DNA from: Paulinella micropora | Taxonomy: Eukaryota > Cercozoa > Imbricatea > Euglyphida > Paulinellidae | DNA: 64,000 nucleotides | NCBI GenBank assembly: GCA_019918135.1 | Contig: WBZZ01002624.1 | Coordinates: 86,001 to 150,000 of the forward strand | Direction: 5' to 3' | Part shown: positions 26,310 through 35,424 of the stretch, piece after piece | Numbering within the stretch: the first letter of the stretch is position 1 | How the letters are laid out: each line of letters starts with the position of its first letter | Position numbers and translations under genes: made by a program | The notes under the pieces: generated by a model | Databases searched by the model: none | Told to the model about the DNA's origin: nothing | Seen by the model: the letters and a program-made list of their open reading frames with translations, nothing else

Positions 26310-29245
26310 TTATTTTTTAAGAGAGGACACGAAGCCGTAAGGGATACTATCATTTTCGTTGATAAACTCACGCCCGCACCATCTTGTTTTATTAACTACT
26401 TTTACTACATTCTTTTGGTGATGTATGCTAAAGTGATCAATATGTTGTTGTTTGCTGTTTCTGCTAGTATGCATTTTCTTCATTATAAAGTCTCTGGTAT
26501 TAGTTAAACTTTCACCCTTATCCATTAATTCATAAGCGGTTGGATTTAATTTTTTCAAATCCAAACCTTTTCCTCTAAAGTGGAAATGAGTTTTACCTTT
26601 TTCTTCACCTTTTTTTACATACTCCAACATATATAATTTTGGTGCTACCCATATTCCCCTTATTATTTTACAATCTGTTCCAAGGTCATCATCCATTCCG
26701 CCGATTGTTTTATCTCTAAATCTCTTTATCCGTTCAATGTTTCTTACATGACTTTGAATGCTGTCTGTGTCTGTATAATAATAATCTCGGTCGGGGTCGT
26801 TGTCTGGGTTGGCTTCGGTCATATACTTATACATAATTCGTCTGCTGTATGCTAATATGAATGCTCCATAGTGAGTAGATTTTGTAATTCTTTCTTCTTT
26901 TTCTTGCTCATCTCTTGGAATGCCACTGATTAACCATAATTCACCATTAGCCTCTTCAAACTTTTTAATATCAGTTATCACATGTTTAGCCCAGAATTTC
27001 CAATACTCGTGATTTTTTGTTATGTATTTACTCACGGTGTTTATTGGTCTCTGAATGGTCTTACCATATAAAGCATTCATAAATAACTTTGCTAATAAAT
27101 ACTGCGGTGTGCCTTTTTTTGAATTTTGTTTTCGTTTAAATAACTCTAATATGTAATCTTTGAATACTGGTTCGGCTTCTTCCGTGTAATATCCACGAAT
27201 GATTTTGACTTGGTAGCCAAGTTCAATCATATCTTCAATATCTACAGAAGTTAGCCATTGGTCTTTCATATCTCTTAACTCCCATTTTAAACACCCCTTA
27301 CTATCTCTATACGGAACCCGCGGATGTAATATGTTTTTTGGAGATATGTAATCAACATTATATATCCCTAGTTTGCCTTTCATTTCACCTTCACATTCCT
27401 TTATTTCACCAGTCATAAATAGTTTAAGCATCGCCGTTGGATAAAGACTTACAACATCGGCATCGATAAGTTAATCTACAACTTCATCAAACCCAATTTC
27501 ACCATTTATGTATTTTTGATATTGCTCCGAAATAAATCGCCTTTTGCTTGGATAAGTTCTAGCACCATATACAGCCCTTCTAAAATCTTTTTCTTGTTTT
27601 AAATTCGGTAGTTGAATAACATATTTACCATCTATCTTCTTTTTCCATAAATTCCAAGTTAGAGACGAAGTAGATATATAAGCGGTTAAATTAGTTTTAT
27701 GTTCTTCATATATTTGATTGTTTAGTTTGTCGTGTAGTTCCTTTAGTCCCATAACATCTTTTTCTAAGTATGTTAGACATTCCTTTTTCGTTTCATCATC
27801 CATCTCTTCCCATCGTTTCGCCTTGTCATGGTCAAAGCCGCCTTTTAACACATTACATCCCAGTGTTTCAAGGTTCTTTTTTAGACTTCCCTCAGTGTGC
27901 TTACATAAATCCCAGAATTTTATATTTTTATATTCTAATGAGATAATAGCACCATTGTTCATAAGGGTCGCATTTTTTATTCTTCTTTTGATAAATTCTT
28001 TCTGTAATGAGTAATGGTCAAACTTACTACCATTGAAAGCATTAACATATAATTTTGCTTTTGGTTTTCTTTTTGATAAATCATCCGCATATTCAAAAAT
28101 TATATCAAGTAATTTAGGAATACATTCATCACCTGCTACATATTTAAAGCCGATATCCGAAATGGTATAGCCTGCTATGTATGGTGTGTGTAATTCGTAT
28201 TCATTTGTAAAAGTCTCTAAGTCATAATGAAATACTTCATCTTGATTATTATACTTAGCCTCTTCAAATCTAGTAAGTAAAGACCTTACCTGATTTTCTT
28301 TTCCTCTTAATTTAGCCTTTGCATATGAAACTCTTTTATTATTACAAGTGTGCTTATTAAAATAAGTTGAAAAGCAATCTGGACACTTATTTTTGTTTCT
28401 TTTTATGAAACTTATATAATGTCCTTTGAGTAGATAACAAAGCACATCTGCGGTTATTAAAGGGTCTTCAAAATTTTTGAATGTCTGTTTGCTTGTTGCA
28501 TCAGTCAATTCAAAATACTTACCTTCAATACAACATTTTTTTAAGATTTCAAAGCCGACTGATAAAGGTATCGGAGTATTAGGCTCTAGTTTGAATTCAC
28601 TTCTAATGTCATTACATACTTTTTTATTGAGTTTTGATTTACCCTTCATTGGTAAATTTAGTATGTTTTTAACGACATGAAAGAAACAATTATTATCTTT
28701 GCTTCTTGGATTAATATGTATCCCTTCGGGTGTTTTATGTTTTTATCACTTCCTGTATCATTACACCCGCCTCCGTCTTCTTGGATAATTTGAATAGTTA
28801 TATGTTGAATAATTCTTTCATATCCATTCGCGCTGGCTTCAAGATTTTGTTCGTTGTATAGATATATATCACGAAACAACTCATCTATGTCTTTTAACTT
28901 AACTGAGTTAAAAGTTTTCCACTTGTAAAACTTACTATCATCTGCATCTGTTATATACCCAAACTTAACATGAAGACTTGCTTCGTTTGTCAATCCTCTA
29001 TTTTTGGCATCCTTAACTGCTCTCATAATTAATATTTCAATCGTATCCATATCATAGAAGTTAATGTCAAGGTCTTTAGAAGGGTATGTATATCCGTTTA
29101 TACCTCTGTTTTTTATTGGTCTTAGTTCTACAAGTTTTACCTCACGCTTCTTCGCTTCCTGTGTCTTAGTTTCCCTTAAGTTCGCCCTTACCTTCGCTAG
29201 TTCTACATTTTCCTTCGTTGGTCTGGGTGGTAAAGGTGGTGGCAT
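26310..29245 (-). CDS. pPolB: Protein-primed family B DNA polymerase, interrupted twice
   Basis: Three consecutive pieces form one gene of about 980 codons. The N part is 29245 to about 28745. A one-base contraction of an A5 run (T5 at 28740-28744) shifts the frame to the exonuclease part, which ends at an in-frame TAA (27471-27473). The polymerase part follows in the same frame to 26310. Exonuclease motifs are YDLETF (DxE), NAFNGSKFD and YLEKD, with a CPDC...C zinc knuckle upstream. Polymerase motifs are DVVSLYPTAM (A), KLFMNALYG (B) and YTDTDS (C). This family copies linear genomes from a terminal protein. All catalytic residues are present; only the two breaks prevent expression. Confidence 0.9.
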
Positions 29246-29335
29246 CAATACAGATATAAAAATTATAAAAAATAATAATAAATTATCTGTTATAAATATA
29301 TATAATAATTTCTTATATTTAAATAGAAATTCATT

Positions 29336-29551
29336 TTAGTGCATCCTCCATCTTTTCAACTTAAGTAACGCTTGCTTCACTTCATCTCTTTTTTTCTGTC
29401 TCCTTTCCGCTATTATTGCTTTATTTTGGTTGTAATACTCCATTGACTTCTGTCTGTGTCTTTCTGGGTCTTTTTGTATAAATTCCCTCGCCTTTCTCCG
29501 TAAGGCTTCCTTCTTCTCTTCTGGTGTTTTGTATATTGGTTTTCTCCCCAT
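29336..29551 (-). CDS. Small basic protein, possibly DNA-binding
   Basis: This 71-residue protein starts MGRKPIYKTPEEKKEA and is rich in Lys, Arg and Gln with a YYNQNKAIIAERR segment. The GRKP start resembles an AT-hook and the rest a basic helix. Similar short proteins occur in protist viruses. It lies 90 bp upstream of the polymerase on the same strand. No firm function. Confidence 0.55.
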   Translation of the reverse strand: MGRKPIYKTPEEKKEALRRKAREFIQKDPERHRQKSMEYYNQNKAIIAERRQKKRDEVKQALLKLKRWRMH

Positions 29552-29610
29552 CTTTGTGTATTTATAATAAAAAATAATCTTTAATATATATTAAATATTA
29601 TTTGTTTGTA

Positions 29611-29895
29611 TCAAGGGATAGTAATTTCAATTCCATAATGTTTTCCTGTCCATCCTCCATAGATTGAATAATATACTTGTTTCCTTCCTTTAATCTTTAG
29701 AGTTTCTGCTAAGTGCTTGCTGATATATCCGAGTTGCCTTCCGCTTTCTGTTATAACCTTTATCGCATTTTTATCAAATTTGTTTTCTGGCTCGTGTTGA
29801 ATAAAAACTTTTTCACCTCGTCCTATGGTTTTAAGATAAGAAATATTATCTTGTCTCCCATCAAATGAAACACCAACAACTCTCGTCGTTGTCAT
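29611..29895 (-). CDS. Stand-alone HIRAN-domain protein
   Basis: This 94-residue protein is a HIRAN domain from end to end: VVGVSFDGRQDNI, then GEKVFIQHEPENKFDKNAIKV and GRQLGYISKHLAETL. In eukaryotic HLTF the domain binds 3' single-stranded DNA ends and helps fork reversal; in phages and viruses it appears as a single-domain protein. In the replication block it may bind replication ends or forks. The gene is intact and short AT-rich spacers separate it from its neighbours. Confidence 0.88.
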   Translation of the reverse strand: MTTTRVVGVSFDGRQDNISYLKTIGRGEKVFIQHEPENKFDKNAIKVITESGRQLGYISKHLAETLKIKGRKQVYYSIYGGWTGKHYGIEITIP

Positions 29896-29936
29896 TTTAT
29901 ATACATATAAATAATATTTGTTTAAAATAAAATTAA

Positions 29937-30371
29937 TTATTTGTTTTTAAAATATCTTTCTATGTCATCGTTTCTATATGTTATACGACTGAATTTATGT
30001 CCTCCTAACATAATTTCTTCTTTCTCCGCAAAGAAGTCTCTATGTGATTGGCTTTTTTCGTGTGTGTATTTGCTATATATTTTTATAGTTTTACCACATA
30101 CACAGGTATATGTTTGTTTGCTTCTTTCTTTTCTGCTATTGTTTTGCTTTTGTTTAGTCAATTGTTTATAATCGGTATTATTATTATCTTCTTCATATTT
30201 TGATAATACTTCCTTTTCATAAAACTCCCTTGCTTGCTTTTCTGCTTCTTCCTTTGTTCTCTTTTTCGTTATACATATTTCTTTCTTCTTCTTCAAACCA
30301 TTCTCATACCATTTAATATAAACTCTGTCTTTAGAGACATATACACCACCTTTCGTAATTTTTCTAACCAT
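29937..30371 (-). CDS. Zinc-finger protein next to right terminus
   Basis: This 144-residue basic protein has an N-terminal beta segment (GGVYVSKDRVYIKWYENG), a Lys/Glu-rich helix and a C-x-C...H...H finger (YTCVCGKTIKIYSKYTHEKSQSH) before a short C-terminal tail. The N half recalls the AP2-like or integrase N-terminal DNA-binding folds, though weakly. It is the last gene before the right inverted repeat, so it may bind the terminus or regulate the leftward replication operon. Confidence 0.6.
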   Translation of the reverse strand: MVRKITKGGVYVSKDRVYIKWYENGLKKKKEICITKKRTKEEAEKQAREFYEKEVLSKYEEDNNNTDYKQLTKQKQNNSRKERSKQTYTCVCGKTIKIYSKYTHEKSQSHRDFFAEKEEIMLGGHKFSRITYRNDDIERYFKNK

Positions 30372-30445
30372 ATTATATTAGACACTTTTTTATTTACTTA
30401 ATAAGTAGTTTAAAAGTGTCGGATAGATACATATATGTTTTCTTG

Positions 30446-30578
30446 TAGTGTGCTGTAGAAGGCTATTTGGTTGTTTTTGTTTCTTTGTATCTACTATCCA
30501 TAGGAGGGGGTGCGACACAGAAAAACGAAGTCGTGAATTTTGCAAAAATTCATGACGAGTATTTCTGTATCATCTACT
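30446..30578. repeat. Right terminal inverted repeat of element B
   Basis: 133 bp are identical to the left terminus in inverted orientation. It ends CATCTACT at 30578. Confidence 0.95.
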
Positions 30579-30721
30579 TTCCAATCCTTTACCCTTTCTT
30601 TCTCTCTCCCTTGCTTTCTTCCTTCGACTTCCTTTCACCAATCTTCTCCCGTCTATAGCTATCCGGGGGCCAGTTTTCTGTCCTCTTTTTCCCTTCTTCT
30701 TTCTTTCTTCTTTCTCCCTCG
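30578..30721. repeat. Host repeat Y, first copy (right flank of element B)
   Basis: 144 bp of pyrimidine-rich host sequence recur at 31542-31685 with an offset of 964. It is followed at 30722-30767 by a short link into repeat X copy 2. Confidence 0.9.
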
Positions 30722-30767
30722 TTTCATCGTTCTCATTTCAATGTCATTTCTTCCCTCGTCTGTTGCT

Positions 30768-31685
30768 GCCGCCAGTCCCCACATTGGGACGCAAACCAGG
30801 AGAAAACATTTGCGGACGCCACGCTTAGCTAGAGTCACATCATGACATTTCGTACTTAAGGAAAGGAAAAAAAATGGTCGCCGACAGCGATCTGAGTGTC
30901 CTCGCTTGTCGTTTTTACTTCCATCTCAAGTTACTTTCCTTTCCTTTTTTCCTTTCCTTTCTGATCGAGGGCGTCTGGCTGATAGCCAGACGCCCTGGCG
31001 TTATGAGATGGCTCGACCCACAAGTACTCCCACAAAGGAAAGGAAAGGAAAGGAAAGGAAAGGAAATGAAATGAATGAAATGAAAGGAAAGAAAGCGATT
31101 TGGGATTGGAAGTAAACGACAAAAAGTCTACAAAGAAGCCACACTGCCTGTGATGTCTCCTGTATCCTCTCTTGTTTATCTGGGTGTCAATTTTTGTCCC
31201 ACGTGTTGGTCCCCATTCGTAGACCGGACCGGCCCTGGACTGCAAGGCAGCTTAATTAGCAACAAAAATACCGATAATAACGTCAGCCTGGAGTTTTTAT
31301 TTTAATTTTAGTTTATTTTTAATCGGTGTTTTAATTGGGGGACAGAAATCCGCTGTAGAAAAAAGTGGCAAAGTGTGTCCAAATAAAAATAGGCAAAGCG
31401 TTGCCACTCCCCGTGAAGTTCACAGGGGTCTGTGATATCTTCGCTGAAGTTCACAGTTTTTCTACGTCCCCCTTTCTTTCTTCTTTTCTTTGTGTGTGTG
31501 TCTCTTTCTTTCTTGATATTCTTTCTTGCATCGATTCCTTCTTTCCAATCCTTTACCCTTTCTTTCTCTCTCCCTTGCTTTCTTCCTTCGACTTCCTTTC
31601 ACCAATCTTCTCCCGTCTATAGCTATCCGGGGGCCAGTTTTCTGTCCTCTTTTTCCCTTCTTCTTTCTTTCTTCTTTCTCCCTCG
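30768..31685. repeat. Host repeats X and Y joined: paralogous empty site of element B
   Basis: X copy 2 (30768-31541) runs straight into Y copy 2 (31542-31685). The element B insertion point corresponds to 31541/31542. The host locus is therefore a tandem repeat with a unit of about 960 bp, of which the first unit carries element B. Confidence 0.92.
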
Positions 31686-31838
31686 ACTTACAGTGCTTTC
31701 TAGCTTGCTTTCCTTCTTTCTTTTTACTTTCTTTCTCTTCTCAATTAATACAATTCTTTCTGTCTGTGTATCTGTCTGTGTATCTGTCTGTGTATCTGTC
31801 TGTCTGTCTGTCTGTGTCATGTGTGTGTGTGTCTGTCT
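31686..31838. repeat. Host pyrimidine-rich and (TGTC)n/(GT)n sequence
   Basis: Simple repeats of the kind CTGTCTGTGTAT and GTGTGT run up to the left end of element C. No gene is visible. Confidence 0.8.
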
Positions 31839-31902
31839 AGTAGTATAATATCGTTTTTTTAAGGTCATTTTTCGTGCCTTAAAATGACACTTTTAAAAAC
31901 GA
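31839..31902. repeat. Left terminal inverted repeat of element C
   Basis: It starts AGTAGTATAATATCG and is an imperfect inverted copy of 8470-8536, so elements A and C belong to one terminus family distinct from B. Confidence 0.8.
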
Positions 31903-32383
31903 ATTCGCTCTCCTATTGATAGTTTAAACTTTCAATACTAAGCCTCAAAACAGCAAAATAACAAAATCAAAAATTTCAATCAATACAAGAAAGCAAAATG
32001 AAGAAATTCGTTTTCCTCTACTTCAAAAAATAAAATAAGGATTAGCGAACAACTTCTCTATTCCTTTTAAAGAATAGCGAAAAATAAAACTATAAAATGG
32101 AGGACTATATAAGACCTAATTCTAAACAACTATACAAGCAAATCAACAGAGATAAAATAAACAAGAAAGCAAAAGAAAAAATTTAATGTATCAAGAGCGA
32201 ATTTATCCAGACATAAAAAAACACATCAAAATAAATAAATTTCACTACTATAGGTATTACTATAGGACACTTACAAAATTTGCTGATTTGTTGATTTGTT
32301 GATTTTTTATTTTTTCGCACCGCACAGAAAATCGTGTTTTTTGTGTTCTTGTGTTGAGGGAAAAGGTAGTCCCCGCGAAATCA
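31903..32383. other. Terminal non-coding stretch of element C
   Basis: About 480 bp of AT-rich sequence lie where A and B carry two small genes. Only a 29-codon Lys/Asn-rich frame at about 32096-32185 is visible. I cannot support a gene here. Confidence 0.4.
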
Positions 32384-33316
32384 TCATAAATCCAGTATGA
32401 CCTTAGCTTTCTTTTCTCGCTTTGAAGTTCTTATGTTCTCTGGTTGAATGTCCTCCCGCTTTAGCAGTTCTTTAGTCTTTTTTTCTTTAATAACTTCTTT
32501 AGTTTGCTCCTTCATATCTTTTTCTTCGTCAATTGGTTTAATAAAATCAGTTTTCAATAAATCTCTTGGACTTACTAACTCGTCGTTATTTAATATGATT
32601 TTAAACCCATTCCGACCCTTGACTTTATAAATAATCTTGCTGAAAGTCTTCCCACCCTTGGAGAAAACATTCCTTTTGTTTTCTTTTCTTACACTATAAC
32701 CTACATTAAATTCATCAATTAAATTATCACGTGTTATCGCTTGTTTATTTTTGTCTCTCCCGAATAATACATCCGATGGTTGAGCCTGAATTCCTCTATG
32801 AACTTTATGATTATAAGCATCTACTAAGTCTTGAATATAACTAACCCAATCAAAATTACGATTAGTTTCAAATAAAAAATCAAGCAATCTTCTAATGCTT
32901 TTTATAAGTCTATCAACAACCGCAAGTGCTCTATGGTAGCCAACTTCAACGACATCGTGTTTAATTCCATTTTCAATAAAATATTCACGGGTCGCTCCTT
33001 TATATTCTCCCCCGCTGTCGGTAGTAATTGATTTAGGTTTATATTTGATTGATTTCAAAGCATAATAAACTTTTTTTGCTGTTTTATTTTTTAATGGAAT
33101 ACTTATTAAATATCGGCTATGACAATCTACCCAACAAAGCATCCAAGCATAGCCCTTATTTCCTTTCTTATCTTTTATCTTACTCATATCCGCTAAGTCA
33201 AGAAAAACCTGGTCTAATGGTTTATCAACCCATATCGTGTTCCATATTTTCGGGGTTTTCTTTTGGTAATGAATTTCGTGCGCCTCTTCTCTTTTTTTCT
33301 CTTCATTTTCGTCCAT
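32384..33316 (-). CDS. rve integrase, intact copy of element C
   Basis: This 310-residue protein has the same catalytic signatures as the A and B copies: FLDLADM, TTDSGGEYKG and VDRLIKSIRR with Asp in place of the usual third Glu. The usual Asp-His pair before the third motif reads Tyr-His here. The N-terminal extension is shorter than in A and B. The basic C terminus ends SKREKKAKVILDL. The frame is open throughout, so this is one of two unbroken integrases in the window. Confidence 0.88.
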   Translation of the reverse strand: MDENEEKKREEAHEIHYQKKTPKIWNTIWVDKPLDQVFLDLADMSKIKDKKGNKGYAWMLCWVDCHSRYLISIPLKNKTAKKVYYALKSIKYKPKSITTDSGGEYKGATREYFIENGIKHDVVEVGYHRALAVVDRLIKSIRRLLDFLFETNRNFDWVSYIQDLVDAYNHKVHRGIQAQPSDVLFGRDKNKQAITRDNLIDEFNVGYSVRKENKRNVFSKGGKTFSKIIYKVKGRNGFKIILNNDELVSPRDLLKTDFIKPIDEEKDMKEQTKEVIKEKKTKELLKREDIQPENIRTSKREKKAKVILDL

Positions 33317-33390
33317 ATTATATAATTAATTTTATGTTAAAGTTTTATTATATATTATATATACCAGTAAAAACCAGTAAAAACCAGATA

Positions 33391-33861
33391 ATGCCAGACT
33401 TTAAACAAGGAAAGATTTATTGTTTAAGGTATCATGAAAGTGATGATGTTTATATTGGTTCTACTACTCAAACTTTATCTCAACGGCTATCCGACCATAG
33501 AAGTAGTTATAAATCGTATATGAAAGGAAAGGCGAATTATGTGTCGTCATTTGAAATTGTTAAACAACAATCTCATTATATTGAATTAATAGAATTGTTT
33601 GAATGTAATAATAAAGATGAACTACACAAAAGAGAAGGAGAAATAATTAGAGAAACAGATTGTATTAATAGAAGAATTGAAGGTCGTGATAGTAAGACAT
33701 ATTATTTAGATAATAAAGAAAAAATAGATGCTTATAAGAAAAATCACTATGAAATAAATAAAGCAAAATACAAAGAGAACAACAATAAATGGAAACTTGA
33801 AAATAATGAAAGATGTAGAAATAAAAATAAAGAGTATTATATAAAAACATTGATAAAATAA
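33391..33861 (+). CDS. GIY-YIG endonuclease with YxxN repeats (element C)
   Basis: The ATG at 33391 is the first sensible start; the frame is open further upstream only because it runs antisense to the integrase. The 156-residue product has GKIYCLRY, VYIGSTTQTLSQRLSDH and a Glu in the KREGEII segment, the GIY-YIG catalytic pattern. A tail of Lys/Asn/Tyr-rich repeats follows (YYLDNKEKIDAYKKNHYE), as in free-standing GIY-YIG genes of giant viruses. It is unrelated to the Cys/His GIY-YIG of A and B beyond the nuclease domain. It occupies the variable slot between integrase and charged-protein gene. Confidence 0.82.
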   Translation: MPDFKQGKIYCLRYHESDDVYIGSTTQTLSQRLSDHRSSYKSYMKGKANYVSSFEIVKQQSHYIELIELFECNNKDELHKREGEIIRETDCINRRIEGRDSKTYYLDNKEKIDAYKKNHYEINKAKYKENNNKWKLENNERCRNKNKEYYIKTLIK

Positions 33862-34028
33862 AAATTAAAAAAAAGAAATCTATTTGAAAAATAAAATATT
33901 ATTCAAGAAAACTCAAAAAAAACTATAGAATGTGAGTGTGGTATTTTGATATGTGTAGGTGCGAAAAATAAACATAAGAAAACAGCGAGACACATTAATG
34001 CACCGATTTGTTTATTTTCATTTGGACT

Positions 34029-34544
34029 TTAGAACTTAAGAAACATCTGCGAGACATCATCATTATTTTTTTATTTCTTAGATTGTTGTTGTCCAGCAAA
34101 AACATTAACAGATATGTTTGATTTCTTACCTTTTCCTTTCTTAGGCTTTGGTTCTTCTTCACTTTCGCTTTCGCTTTCACTTTCTTCACTCTCGGGCTCT
34201 GGTTTCTTGCTCTTCTTCTTTTCTCTCTTAGTTTCCGCTTTTTCTCTTTTTATCTTCATTTTCGCCATCTTTTCAGCAATAATATCAGTAAAATCACATT
34301 CACTTTCACTCTCACTCTGCTCAGGTGTGTCATCTTGTTCCTTCTCATTAATGATATTGGTTGCTAAATTCTTATTTTCTATCTCTGCTATTTTTCTCTC
34401 CATATCTTCGTCTTCGCTTTTAACCGCGTTTCGGTATTGTGCCAAAACATTTTTAGCATGCTCCATCTTTCGTTGTTTCGCTTTCGCTTTTATTCCTTCC
34501 ACAGCATTACCCCAGTTCTTAAGACTTGCTTCGGGACTAGGCAT
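34029..34544 (-). CDS. Charged low-complexity protein with internal stop (element C)
   Basis: From ATG 34542-34544 it matches the A and B copies: MPSPEASLKNWG, Lys/Glu helix, Glu/Ser run. A TAA at 34071-34073 ends it after 157 residues. The same frame continues for 13 more codons to TAA 34029-34031 and encodes DDVSQMFLKF, the same C-terminal end as the other copies. The stop thus looks like a recent nonsense change that removes the conserved end. Confidence 0.7.
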
Positions 34545-34801
34545 TTATAGAATGTTTTTGTTTTTGACTACTTCAAAAACAAAGATACTAAAATATATTA
34601 ATCTTAGTACTTTTTTAATAAATAATAAATATTTAATTGATATTTGACAATCTCACTTCGTGCTATCACACTTTCGTTTATTGTCAAACATCGTTTTTAA
34701 AATAAAATTTAATATTTTTATATTATAGGGAACGATTTTCTTAAACCAACGAAAACGTAGCGAAAGTTGGAATTTAGAAAATCAATACAATTGTTAGCCC
34801 A

Positions 34802-35210
34802 TTCAAGTCGCTCTTAGGCCTTAATGAGTTGGCTGTTGATAGTCTAAATATACTTAACCTTGACATTACCAATACCAACATAGTGGGCTTAAACACAGAC
34901 AGAGTGCCAGAAGATGCCGACCCGATAAATCTTTATCATACTGATGGGTGATTTGATGCGAGACTGGCTACCAAAAGCACAACCGACATCAAAGAAGGAA
35001 AAAATTTATAATATACAGAGCAACGAGTGAGAGACAACGACGAAGTCAAAGCATCAACTCAACACAGAAGCAATACTTCCAATCCGCACCAAACCAGTTT
35101 ATATAATTTGATAGACACAAACATATTTGCACAAGCGAGCGGACAATACTTAACTTACAACGATGTAGAAGGCAAATGGAAGAATACAGCCCTTGGTTCA
35201 ATTGATACAC
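34802..35210 (+). pseudogene. Degenerate 5' end of tail-fibre gene (element C)
   Basis: The sequence follows the first 135 or so codons of the tail fibre at 13015. The start codon region is not conserved, a TGA replaces the Asn of a TDNRFD segment, and a TAA replaces a Tyr of the NLYYTEQ segment. Similarity ends at 35210 inside the SIDTLSD segment, where retroelement R1 begins. Confidence 0.8.
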
Positions 35211-35424
35211 TTGGATGATGCAGAGGATGGGTCGGAAGACAATCCAGCCTCCGAGGACTCTGATGTAGGGGAGGAACAAGAAGAAAGAGATGCAAGAGAA
35301 GAAGAGAGCTCAGGCAGCGCTACCAAACGTGAATCTGCTTCCAGGAAGTATGAAGAGGAAAGGAGAGGAAAGCGTAGGGCCTCTACCTCTCATTCGTCCG
35401 GTACCTCTGGCAGTGCAGAACTAA

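Larger units (their letters stand above)
9515..30578. mobile_element. Complete Polinton-type provirus, element B
   Basis: The element is bounded by 133-bp inverted repeats (9515-9647 and 30446-30578) that start AGTAGATG. It holds integrase, protein-primed polymerase, major and minor capsid proteins, packaging ATPase and maturation protease, the defining Polinton set, in about 21.06 kb. The host sequence on either side is found joined without insertion at 31541/31542, which fixes both boundaries to within one ambiguous T. I see no target duplication. Confidence 0.92.
31839..35210. mobile_element. Left arm of Polinton-type element C, truncated
   Basis: It contains terminus, integrase, a GIY-YIG gene, charged protein and the start of the tail fibre, in the same order as the left arm of B. 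It ends at 35210 in the middle of the tail-fibre gene, where retroelement R1 begins. Right arm and capsid genes are absent. Confidence 0.85.

Noticed and set aside
27471-27473. Alternative genetic code with TAA as sense codon
   Set aside because: Several intact genes here, such as the packaging ATPase, core-like protein and integrase, end in TAA at the expected length.
33049-33390. Longer start for the element C GIY-YIG gene
   Set aside because: The upstream part runs antisense through the integrase start and has no nuclease similarity; the ATG at 33391 fits the domain.
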